DNA of 64,000 nucleotides from Coturnix japonica (taxonomy: Eukaryota; Chordata; Aves; Galliformes; Phasianidae). Position 1 is the first letter of the stretch, and the number at the start of each line of letters is the position of its first letter. Location of the stretch: assembly GCF_001577835.2 (NCBI RefSeq), contig NW_015439867.1:219859-283858 (forward strand), given 5' to 3'. Under the pieces are notes generated by a model. It did no database searches. It was not told where the DNA came from and was given only the letters and a program-made list of their open reading frames with translations. Below, in pieces: positions 46,303 through 55,773 of this stretch. The translations under genes were made by a program, and so were the position numbers.

Positions 46303-46580
46303 TTGGGATCCAGCTGTGTATGGGTGTAATGGTGATGCTGGGATCCAGCTGTGCCCAGATGTGGCAGTGATCCCAAGGGCCGGCTGTGAGCAGGTGGGAT
46401 GGTGATGGTGGGACCCAGCTGTGTCCAGACTCCACATCAATCCCTGCCCCCAGCTGTGTACGGGTGTAACGGTGATGCTGGGATCCAGCTGTGCCCAGAT
46501 GTGGAAGAACCTCCCCCCTGGATCCAGCTGTGTGCAGCTGCAATGGCAATGTTGGGGTCCAGCTGTGCACAGCTGTAGCA
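46303..46580 (+). repeat. Irregular minisatellite with GGGATCCAGCTGTG core
   Basis: About nine (G/A)CCAGCTGTG(T/C) motifs at irregular 25-60-bp spacing, including a longer repeated module (GGTGTAA.GGTGATGCTGGG). Confidence 0.75.
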
Positions 46581-46747
46581 GAGTCTCACTGTGTCACAAC
46601 CCCCTGCCACTGTCCCTCTGTCCGTCCACCTGTCCCTCCATCCCTCAGACTCTCTGTCTCTACAACCTCCTGTCCCTCTGTCCTTCCATCACTGACCTTT
46701 TGGGATGTGATCCTCTCTGTCCCTCTGGAAGTGTCCAACTTTTTGTC

Positions 46748-47160
46748 CCCATCCCATCCCATCCCATCCCATCCCATCCCATCCCATCCCATCCCATCCC
46801 ATCCCATCCCCATCCACTCCTCTATCCTCCGCGATCCCCCTAATCCCACCGTCAATTCATCCATCCCATTCCAACACATCCCCATCACACACCCTTAACC
46901 CATGCCTATTCCTTGTCAATCTCCACCCAACCCATCCCCCTCCCAGACAATTCATCCAATCACGTCAATATCATCCAATCCCACCTCATCTATCCATCCC
47001 CATTCCCACACACACTTATCCCTATCCATCCATCCCACCCCATCCCATCTCATTTACCATCATCCATCCCCATCCCATCCCATTCCCATCCATCCGATCC
47101 CATCCCATCTCCAGCCATCCTACCATCTACCCTCAATCCACCCATCCATTCACATCCACC
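46748..47160 (+). repeat. (CATCC)n array and degenerate CATCC-rich tail
   Basis: Pure CCCAT units at 46,748-46,810 (about 12), then decayed CATCC words to 47,160. Confidence 0.92.
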
Positions 47161-47695
47161 CCAGTGCCTCGCATTAGGCGGGCATACAGTCAGTCCCATC
47201 CCACCATCCACCCCATCCCTCTGGGAACGGTATGGAACATCACAGTGACAACCCCCCCCTCCCATCCCCCCACCCCTATAAAGAACCCCCCCACACATCG
47301 GGCTCATCACCGCTTCCCTGCGGTGCTTGGAGCCGGCCGTTCATGTCCAAGGTCAAAGCATGCGTGACATTAACACAGCGACGGCGGAGGGGATGGGGAT
47401 GGGGGATGGCCCCCCGGGGTTGGTGGGGTTGGTTGGGGGGGAGAGCAGACGCTGAGCTTTAATTGTAAGAGCCGTTAAGGTCAATGGTGGCGGATGGAGC
47501 CGGGGCTTCAATCAGGAATAAGGGGGGAAATGGGGAAAATGGTGATTAGAAATGAACTGAGGAGGGAATAATTGGCTTTTGGGGGGGGGTTTCATGATAG
47601 GGGGGGGGGGAGTAATATTGGGGGGACAGGCAATGGAATTGGGTTGGGTGGGTGGGGATGGGAACCCCCCCATTGTGACAGGTGGACGGACGGAT
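47161..47695. other. Unique intergenic sequence with G runs
   Basis: No gene recognised. G runs at 47,580-47,590 and 47,600-47,610. Confidence 0.45.
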
Positions 47696-47699
47696 GGAT

Positions 47700-47830
47700 G
47701 GGGCTTCCTTCAGCCCGGCTCCTCTCTATTGATTTTCCTTTATGAAAGTTAATTATAAACAATGATTTAATTATAGCGGCGCTCTCCGGCTTTTATGGCT
47801 TCCCGCATTAGGGCGACCCATAAATCCTCG
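47700..47830. promoter_or_regulatory. Candidate enhancer: repeated homeodomain motif with a SOX site between
   Basis: TTAATTATA occurs at 47,749-47,757 and again at 47,767-47,775 (18-bp spacing). AACAATG, a SOX core, lies between them, and CTATTGATTTTCCTTTATG is upstream. This is the last complex island before the C-rich block and the CTCF site. Confidence 0.45.
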
Positions 47831-48850
47831 ACAGCCACCCAATGGGACCCCACAAACCCCCAATTCCCCTATAACCGTAAAACCCAACCCCCATCCCATA
47901 ATCACCCCTATAGGCCCCTCTATACACTAAAGACCCTTATCACCAAACCGGAGCCCAAGTCCCCTATAACCCCCAACCCACAAACCCCCCACAGACTCCC
48001 CCAATCCCCCCCAAAGACCCCCTATAACCCGAAACTCCTATACCCCTTAAACCCCAAAACCCCCCCAGATCCCATCTCTAATCCTCCCAGACCCCCCTTA
48101 CCCTCTAAAACACCCAAAATCCCCCTAACCCTATATCCTCTCCAATCCCCCAGATCCAATCCCGCCGCATAGACCTATACCACGCAACACTCTATACCCT
48201 AAAGCCCCGAACCCCCCCGCAGATCCAGTCCCCTCTTAAAACCCCCTATTACCACCATAAGCGCCCAACCCCCGAGACTCCCCAATCCCCCTGCTAAATC
48301 CCCAAGACCCCTAATACCTAGAAAACCGACAACCCCCCACCCACCTCCTATTTCCCGCCGCCTCCAATTTCCCCCAAAGACCGCCCCTGATGCCCTTCAA
48401 CCTCCTATTACCCCCTAAAGACTTAATACCCAACCCAGACACCCCAGACTCCTCAATCGCCCCTCTAAATCCCCAAGAACCTATATCCCCTAAACCAAAA
48501 TCCCCCTAACCCGCCTATACCTCCAATCCCCAAGAGCCAATCCCCCCCAAAGAACCCCCTTACTCCTTCAAACCCTCCATAGTACCCCCGCCATAGCCTC
48601 TCTAACCCCAAACCCCAGACCCCTAGTCCCCTCATAAACCCCCTTACCCCAACAAGCCCCCCCAACCCAACCCGAGACTCCTATCCCCTCTAAATGCTCG
48701 CGCGAAGACCCTATAACCTCCTTAAAACACAACCCGAAACCCTCCTATTCCAGCCCCCAGCCAATTTCCGCCCAAAGCACCCTCTTATTAACCCTCAACC
48801 CTCTTACCCCAAGACCTTATACCCTAAACCCCCATACCCCCCCCCCAATC
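47825..48850 (+). repeat. C/A-rich, G-poor degenerate repeat block with strong strand asymmetry
   Basis: For about 1 kb the plus strand is mostly C, A and T with very few G. Short words recur with drift: CCCCTATAACCC, CCCTAAA, CCCAAACCCC, CCCCCAGATCC. Some are telomere-like (CCCTAA). No clean period is visible, so it is a degenerate minisatellite or a low-complexity tract. Long stop-free frames here are composition artefacts. Confidence 0.8.
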
Positions 48851-48864
48851 CCCCTCTACGTGAT

Positions 48865-48952
48865 CATGTGCACGTACATGCAAAGACACACATATATGTA
48901 CACACACATACATGTACACACACATACATGTACACACACACACACACGTTGC
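48865..48952 (+). repeat. CA/TACATG simple repeat
   Basis: The tract alternates ACACACATACATGTACAC with pure CA. It contains several ACATGT palindromes, with GTGCACGTACATGCA just before it. It lies between the C-rich block and the CTCF site. Confidence 0.85.
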
Positions 48953-48990
48953 ACAGCCCCCTATAGGCAGAGCTTGCAGTTCTCCATGGT

Positions 48991-49009
48991 GCCGCCAGGG
49001 GGCGCTGTA
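48991..49009 (+). promoter_or_regulatory. Near-consensus CTCF binding site
   Basis: The sequence GCCGCCAGGGGGCGCTGTA closely matches the vertebrate CTCF core (CCA(C/G)(C/T)AG(A/G)(G/T)GGC(A/G)). It lies ~100 bp upstream of the ATP5MC promoter, exactly where the repeat-rich desert gives way to housekeeping genes. A boundary role is inferred from position. Confidence 0.7.
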
Positions 49010-49059
49010 TCCCCCCCGCCCCATTTGACCACGCCCCCTTCTGCCCTTCCCTATTGTTT

Positions 49060-49150
49060 TATCCTCCAGGCAGGCAGGCGGCGCTGAGCGGAAGTGGCCG
49101 CTCTATCCGCATGCCCCTCCTCCATCCTTCCCTCTCTGTGGTTCTTCCGG
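49060..49150 (+). promoter_or_regulatory. TATA-less ETS/GABP-type promoter of the ATP5MC gene
   Basis: A CGGAAGTG ETS/GABPA (NRF-2) site lies at 49,089-49,096, with a second in inverted form (CTTCCGGT) around 49,144-49,151. A CGCATGC element resembling an NRF-1 half-site is near 49,108-49,114. NRF-1 and GABP co-activating respiratory-chain genes is established knowledge, and this layout fits. No TATA box is seen. Confidence 0.6.
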
Positions 49151-49192
49151 TGGTGCTTCCCCTCCGTGCTTTGCCCGCTGCCGGCGCTGCAG
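49125..49192 (+). other. ATP5MC2: Non-coding exon 1 of the ATP synthase c-subunit gene
   Basis: This is the 5' UTR exon. The 3' border is a clean donor (GCTGCAG followed by GTGAGTGG, GT at 49,193). The 5' border is inferred: a pyrimidine-rich initiator-like stretch (TCCTTCCCTCTCTGTGG) near 49,123-49,141 is where a housekeeping TSS would be expected. There is no in-frame link to the coding start, which lies in the next exon, so the exon is entirely untranslated. This matches the known structure of vertebrate ATP5MC genes, with a 5' UTR first exon and the start codon in exon 2. Confidence 0.6.
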
Positions 49193-49953
49193 GTGAGTGG
49201 GCCGGGGGCTGCGGGTTGGTGGTGGTGGGGGGGGTCCTACTTCCTCCTAACTGGGGGTGATGGGGGGAGGAGACCCCAGTCCTGGGGTGGGAACATGGAG
49301 GAGAGACCCCCCCCCCATGAGCTGCTTTGAGGTCCCCCCCACGTTGAGTTCTATGGGTGAGGCTGGGGCGATCCCCCCCCCCCCTCGACCCCCACATTAA
49401 CCCCCCTTAGCGGTGCTGCCCCCCCCCCCCTCCCCATCCCCATTCAATGCACTGAGGGCTGTTCCTTAATGCCATGTATTGGGGTGAGCCCTTCGTGCTG
49501 CTCTTTAGGGGGAGACCTTCACTCTGAGCCCCCCCCCCCCCCCCATATTAGGGTCACCACCCCCCCACGTTACACTTTGCCATCACCCCCCTTCACCATA
49601 AGCATTGGGAGCCCCCATTGGGACCCCCACCCTCATCCCATCCCTCTGGGCTCCCTTATTGGGACCCCCACCCCCATTTGGGTTCCCTTATGTCCCCTCC
49701 CCTCACCCCATCCCTATGACCTCCAGGGTACCCCCCCAACCCANCTCATCAGCCCCATACCCCCTCAGCTCCATGCCCCCCCTGCTCTGCCCCCCACCCT
49801 CTGACCACCCATTAGTGGCACTCAGTTGGCCTTGTCCCCTGGATGACATGAATATGGCCCTACCCACATGGCTCAGCCCTTCTGATATCCCCTTATCCCC
49901 CCCTGCATGTCCCCATGGCCACCTTCCCCCTCACTCTCCTATATCTCTTCCAG
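49193..49953 (+). other. Intron 1 of the ATP5MC gene, C-rich
   Basis: The intron runs between donor 49,193 and acceptor CAG 49,951-49,953. It is rich in poly-C runs of 10-18 bases on the plus strand, with matching G runs near its start. A single undetermined base lies at 49,744 inside a C-rich stretch, probably a sequencing drop-out. I see no coding sequence. Confidence 0.75.
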
Positions 49954-49988
49954 CTGTGTCCCACCACGCGTGTCCCTCTTCCCTCACC

Positions 49989-50952
<964 letters not shown>

Positions 50953-51100
50953 TGGAACCAATGGCAGTGATACAGTGATACAGTGACATGGTGACAGTGC
51001 CTGCACCTCAAACACAGCTGTGAATGTCCGGCGTGGGGCAGGGCCAGCCCCAAACCTCACCCCAACTGATGGGGGGAATAAATACGGTTGGATGACAGCT
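50953..51100 (+). other. ATP5MC2: 3' UTR and poly(A) signal of the ATP5MC gene
   Basis: The UTR follows the TGA at 50,950-50,952. A canonical AATAAA lies at 51,077-51,082, and a GT-rich stretch (CTGTGTCCTCGTATCCTTG) about 20 bases further on suits cleavage near 51,095-51,105. The short UTR is typical of a compact housekeeping gene. Confidence 0.8.
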
Positions 51101-51214
51101 CTGTGTCCTCGTATCCTTGTATATACCCTGTATCCTTGGGCAGCTCTGTGTCCTTCTGCCTCCTTGGTGGCTGAACCCTAAGACTTGTCACTTGGCTGGG
51201 CTGGGGACACAGCA

Positions 51215-51825
51215 CAGCCCCATATACACCCTTATGGGGACACAGCCCCATATACATCCCTATGGGGACACAGCACTGCCCCATATACATCCCTATGGGG
51301 ACACAGCCCTATATACATCCCTATGGGGACACAGCACTTCCCCATATACATCCCTATGGGGACACAGCCCTATATACATCCCCTATGGGGACACAGCCCC
51401 ATATACATCCCTATGGGGACACAGCACAGCCCCTTATACATCCCTATGGGGACACAGCCCCATATACATCCCTATGGGGACACAGCACAGCCCCATATAC
51501 ATCCCTATGGGGACACAGCCCCATATACACCCCCTATGTGAACACAGCACAGCTCCATATACAACCCCTATGGGGACACAACACAGCCCCATATACATCC
51601 CTATGGGGACATAGCCCCATATACACCCCCTATGTGAACACAGCACAGCCCCATATACAACCCCTATGGGGACATAGCCCCATATACATCCCCTATGGGG
51701 ACACAACACAGCCCCATATACATCCCTATGGGGACACAGCACTGCCCCATATACACCCCTATGGGGACACAGCCCCATATACACCCCTATGGGGACACAG
51801 CACTGCCCCATATACACCCCCACTG
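51215..51825 (+). repeat. 28/33-bp minisatellite filling the ATP5MC to next-gene interval
   Basis: The unit is ATATACATCCCTATGGGG followed by ACACAGCCCC (28 bp), or by ACACAGCACAGCCCC or ACAGCACTGCCCC (33 bp). There are about 20 copies, diverging in single bases (CACCCC for CATCCC, TGTGAACAC near 51,535 and 51,632). Frames through it stay open because the unit lacks stops, so they are not genes. It starts ~115 bp after the poly(A) site and stops ~10 bp before the GC boxes of the next promoter. Confidence 0.95.
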
Positions 51826-51827
51826 AG

Positions 51828-52420
51828 GGGGCGTGGCCAATAGCCACGCCTACTTCTTAACTACGCCCCCTTAGCGCGAGGCCACGCCCACCGCTCACCT
51901 CCATTGGTTCCAATGGCGGCGTCTCCTCCCCTCAAGGTCTCGCGAGATCTCGGTGCATGGGCCGGGTCGGGGGGGGGCCGGGCCGGGCTGAGGGGAGGCG
52001 GGAGCGGCCGAGAGGGAGACGCAGCCAACGCGAGGCCCCGGCAGCGGCGGCAGCGGCCCCTCCCCGAGGTACGAGGCGGCTCCGGTGCTTAACGAGGCCT
52101 CCCCGGTATCGCTGGGGCTGCCCCGGAGGGAACGAAGGGCGGTGTGGGGAGCGCCGTGCCCCTCCCCCCCCATAACTCTGCCCCGAGTTTTCCTCAGGCG
52201 GCCGCGCTGCCCCCCCCCAACCTCACCCTCTGCCCGCCTCTTCGCTGATTGACGGCGAGCGGCGGCCAATGGGCTGCGCGGTAGGGTTTGAGTGACGGGC
52301 GTGACGGCCAATGGGGGCCGTGGATGGGTGCTGCCAGTGGGGGTGGTCACGCCTTTTGTGGGCGGGGCTTTCGGGTGGTTGTGAGGGGCCGGGCGTGGGC
52401 CTCGGAGGGGGGCAGAGACG
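51828..52420 (+). promoter_or_regulatory. CpG-island promoter of a plus-strand gene, probably ATF7
   Basis: The region is dense in CpG from about 51,830. Upstream elements are GC/CACCC boxes with a CCAAT box (GGGGCGTGGCCAAT near 51,838; CCACGCC and CTACGCCCCC to 51,870). Next come a palindromic pair of CCAAT boxes (CCATTGGTTCCAATGG, 51,901-51,916), a YY1-like AATGGCGGC, and a perfect TCTCGCGAGA at 51,938-51,947, the element bound by BANP at CpG-island promoters. There is no TATA box. More CCAAT boxes lie at 52,266-52,270 and 52,310-52,314. The ATF7 identity comes only from recalled mammalian gene order. Confidence 0.8.
51955..52068 (+). other. ATF7: Non-coding first exon, probably ATF7 (partial gene, continues beyond window)
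   Basis: The exon is GC-rich and ends CTCCCCGAG before a good donor (GTACGAGG, GT at 52,069-52,070). ATG triplets upstream open only short frames of low-complexity Arg/Gly/Ala composition, so it is best read as a 5' UTR exon. No exon matching the start of ATF7 (MGDDRPFVC.., a C2H2 finger) was found up to 64,000, so the first coding exon would lie beyond the window. UBE2Z would be the alternative if the upstream gene were ATP5MC1, but I see no UBE2Z-like N-terminal coding sequence here. Confidence 0.5.
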
Positions 52421-52429
52421 GCCTGGGGG

Positions 52430-52560
52430 GGGATGGGGGTAATAGGGGTAAATGGGGTAAATGGGGGGTGAAAGGGGTTGTAATGGGGGTAAATAGGGGG
52501 GAATAGGGGGTAATAGGGGGAAGTACGGGGGTAAATGGGGGGAATGGGGGGGTAGAAATG
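52430..52560 (+). repeat. GTAAATGGGG / AATAGGGGG G-rich simple repeat
   Basis: A 9-10-base unit of runs of G separated by TAAT or AAAT is repeated about 13 times. It lies just inside the putative intron after the CpG island. The runs of G are potential quadruplex and R-loop material. Confidence 0.85.
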
Positions 52561-52689
52561 GGATGTGGATTGAGGGGTGAAAGTGGGGCCTTGTGGGGTC
52601 TCAGAGGTCAGGAGGCATTTTGGGGTGGGGTCTGTAAGTGGGGGGTGGAGGCTGTGGGGGGGGTATGGTGGGATAGTGAGATGAGGGGG

Positions 52690-53115
52690 GGGCTGAGGAT
52701 TGGGGGGTCCCTAAGGAGGTATTGGGGTGTTGAGGGTGTGGGGGGGTCCCTGGGGAGGTATTGGGGTCCTTAGGGAAGTGTTGGGGTCCCTATGGAGGTA
52801 TTGGGGTCCCTATGGGGGTATTGGGGTCCCTATGGGAGGTATTGGGGTCCTGAGGGGGTTTTGGGGTCCTTAAGGGGGTTTTGGGGTCCCTAAGGGGGTT
52901 TTGGGGTCCCTAAGGGGGTTTTGGGGTCCTGAGGAGGTATTGGGGTCCTGAGGAAGTATTGGGGTCCTGAGGGTTTGGGGGGGTTTCTAGGGAGGTATTA
53001 GGGTCCTGAGGAGGTATTGGGGTCCTTAGGGAGGTATTGGGGTCCTGAGGGTGTGTGGGGGTCCCTAGGGGGGTATTGGGGTCCTTAGGGAGGATTGAGG
53101 TCCTGTGGGTGTGGG
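52690..53115 (+). repeat. ~20-bp G-rich minisatellite (ATTGGGGTCCCTATGGGAGGT type)
   Basis: About 20 diverged copies carry the core TTGGGGTCC(C/T)(T/G)A(T/G/A)GG. The plus (sense) strand is G-rich, in a position just downstream of a CpG-island TSS. Confidence 0.9.
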
Positions 53116-53524
53116 GATGTGGGGCACGAGGGGGGGTTTGGGGAGGCTTTGATATACAGCACTGGGGAACCCTGATGGGACAGGGAGTGATGTGGGGTGT
53201 GGGGGGTTCCTATGGGCCCTCCATTGAGTGCTGGGGGGCTCAGAGCTCCCAGGAGGTATCCAGAGGCTACAATGAGGCTGTAGGTGCCCCTGGGTTGGGG
53301 TATGGTGGGGGGGGGCTCTGAGCCAAGCCCACCCACCATCGAGGTGATCCCCTATAGCACACAGGGAGATCTGTGGGGGTTTGGTGTTTGCTTCCCCAGT
53401 GGTTCATTTCTCACTTTGGGCTTTGGGAGCACTGAAGCATTGCGGTGTCTCTGGGTAGTTTGGCCTCGGAATTGCTCTGTAGGATTGTCATTGTGGAGTC
53501 CTGCAGAGCTGTAAAGATGGTGGG

Positions 53525-53935
53525 GGCTTGGAGCATCTCTGTGATGGGGGAAGGTTGATTGCTATGGGGCTGTTCAACTTGGGGGAAGGCTGATATTGGG
53601 GGCTGAGCTGCTGGAAAGGAGCTGTGTATAGAAGGACCTGTGGGTCCTGGTGGTCAGCAGGATGACTGGAAGCCAGCAGCATGCTCTGGTGGCCAAGAAG
53701 GCTGATGGTTCCTTGGGGTCACTGCATAAAGTGTGGCCATCAGGGCAGGGAGCTGCTCCCCACTCTGCTCTGGGTGGCCCCATGTGGAGCAGTGGGTCCA
53801 GTGTTGAGCTCTCCAGTTCAGGGTGAAGAGCTGGTAGAGCCCTATGGGGTATGCAGAGCTATGAGGACAGACTGAGAGCCCCAGGGAAATAAGGGGAGAA
53901 GGGATCTGATCAATGCTGATCAATATCTCCAACCA
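53525..53935 (+). mobile_element. CR1 LINE fragment, sense orientation
   Basis: The match is to the end of CR1 ORF2 and the following part: GGACCTGTGGGTCCTGGTGG, then GTGGCCAAGAAGGCTGATGG, then CTCCCCACTCTGCTCTGGGTGG. It is old and full of indels. It lies inside the putative ATF7 intron 1. The start is fuzzy; the clearest homology begins about 53,600. Confidence 0.75.
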
Positions 53936-53940
53936 TTATC

Positions 53941-55690
53941 AACACTGTGATCATCTGCTTGAGGTATGCAGTGTGACACGCACTCCTCATTCTACACAGC
54001 TCCACTTCTCTGTGCTGCCCTCTCTGCATCCCACCCGTTATCATGGTGAAGTTATTCCTTCTCTCCCTGCTCAGGCCCCTTCCAAACGAGACCACGTCCC
54101 GACGTAACATGGAAGAGTCCAAGACGAAGGCGTTCCTTCAGCAGGCTGCCTGATTTGCTTTGCTTTTACTGCAGCTCTGCTTGAGTTGAGCCTTTTTGCT
54201 TCTTGGCCAGCAGCACCGAAGCCTGAAGGGATTGTCTGGTTCTTTGCAAACTGCTTTAAAAATAGGGTTGTCGTTGAAACGCAAGTCATTTCTGGAGGGG
54301 AATTCAGCTGCAGTTCTGAAGCACGGGCTTTGTTGGATGGTGTTTTTTGGCCTGGGATTTTCTCGGTGGGGACTAAGAATAACTTCAGTGTTTCAAAGGC
54401 TGTGGGAGGTGGATTCAACAGCCAGATATTGGGGGAATGTGTAGGTTTAACGTCCTCGCTCCTTGTTCTGTGAAGTGAGGGATCACATTTACCTTGTGCG
54501 ACGTGAGTGCAGGGATTGGTGTCACTGAGCATCACTGCTTTGGGGGTTGGAGAGTGTTGGATGCTTGTTTGCCTTTGGTGTTTGAACTGATGGCAGTTTG
54601 GCTGATGGGAGCAGCTCAGCAATGGAAAGCACAGAACCAGAGGATGGAAGGTTGGAAGTGCCCTCAGTGCCCCCCATCCCTTACCCTACATGGTGCTGCT
54701 CCCACCCCCATCACCCCCCATAGGTTCCCATCCATGGCCCTATGAACCACCAGGGATGGGGCACCCTCACTTCTTCCCCTCTCCCACCCTGGAAGTCCTG
54801 AAGTGGTAGAATATATAGTAGAACTTGTACATCCCAGCCACGAATCTCCCTTAACAGTGTGCCAATCCTTTGCTTGTACCTAATTGCAGTATGCTAAACA
54901 CTTCCTCTGCCTTTTGGCACTTGCCTGTCAACGAGCTAAAAATGATCCTGTCCACCTTCCTCAGCTCTCAGCCCAGCTCCACGCCCAGTTATTTTAATCT
55001 CCCCCTGTAAATCAATCCCTCCAGCTGCTTAACTCCGTTTTCCTCAATGCCTTCCAGTTTGGTGGCTCTGAGTTGAATGTGGTTCCCCCCCAATGCTGGG
55101 GCTCTGTGCTGCGTCCCAGGTTCTGAACAAGGAAAAGCATTACAAAAGCTTTGAAATGAGCTGAAACCTTCCCAATTACGTTTCGTATTTCACTCCAATG
55201 TCAGTTCCCCCCACGTTGAGGTGTTTTTTCTGGCATTAATTTGTACTAATTCTTCCTCCGCTCCTATTTCTGCTTTCTCAAGGTTCCTTGTTTTCCAGCG
55301 TTTCCCACCGTGTGTGTTTGATGCTCTGCTTCTTTTTGCTCTCAGTCTGATTTATGGAGCTGTTGGGTGAAAACAAACTTCCAGCACCTCCTTCAGCAAT
55401 TCAATGGGGCTGTGGTAAGCATGAAAGAGCTGCAGCCCAGTGGTTGTACAGAAGAGCAGCATAGGAGCAGACAGGGAATAAATGAGCTGGAACTTCTCGT
55501 CATTATCTTCATTTAGAGCCCTTGGGATCTCTGTTGGAGCAGGATGGTTCTGCAGGGCTGCAGGAAGGTCTGTGCTTGGCATGGGGCTGGTAGGAGGTTT
55601 CCTTCCCCTCTTTTAAAAGGGGGAAGTTTGGGTATGGAGGAGGAGCTGGACATGCTGAGATCCACCAGCACTGCACAGTGTGGTGGCTGA
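53941..55690. other. Intron-like unique sequence, no gene recognised
   Basis: This is ordinary-composition DNA without tandem repeats. An uninterrupted 183-codon minus-strand frame runs 54,622-54,071, overlapping a 95-codon plus frame. It shows no recognisable domain and no splice context, so I do not call a gene. Confidence 0.5.
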
Positions 55691-55691
55691 G

Positions 55692-55773
55692 AGCTGCATT
55701 GGGGTATATGGGGTATATGGGGTATATGGGGTATATGGGGTATATGGGGTATATGGGGTATATGGGGTATATG
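55692..55773 (+). repeat. 9-bp minisatellite (GGGTATATG)n
   Basis: About 9 near-perfect copies of GGGTATATG. The minus-strand reading gives a PIY tripeptide repeat, which is an artefact. Confidence 0.95.

Noticed and set aside
47825-48850. Interstitial telomere repeat
   Set aside because: CCCTAA words occur, but without a regular 6-bp period or long runs; better called a degenerate C-rich block.
1-49000. HOX homeobox exon
   Set aside because: Looked for WFQNRR-type coding sequence on both strands and saw none; the desert is called HOX-flanking only by inferred gene order and motif content.
51117-51847. 193-codon plus and 137-codon minus frames after ATP5MC
   Set aside because: Translation of the 28/33-bp minisatellite, outside the gene's poly(A) signal.
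54071-54622. 183-codon minus-strand frame as a gene
   Set aside because: No domain, no splice or promoter evidence, and overlaps an open plus-strand frame in intron-like sequence.
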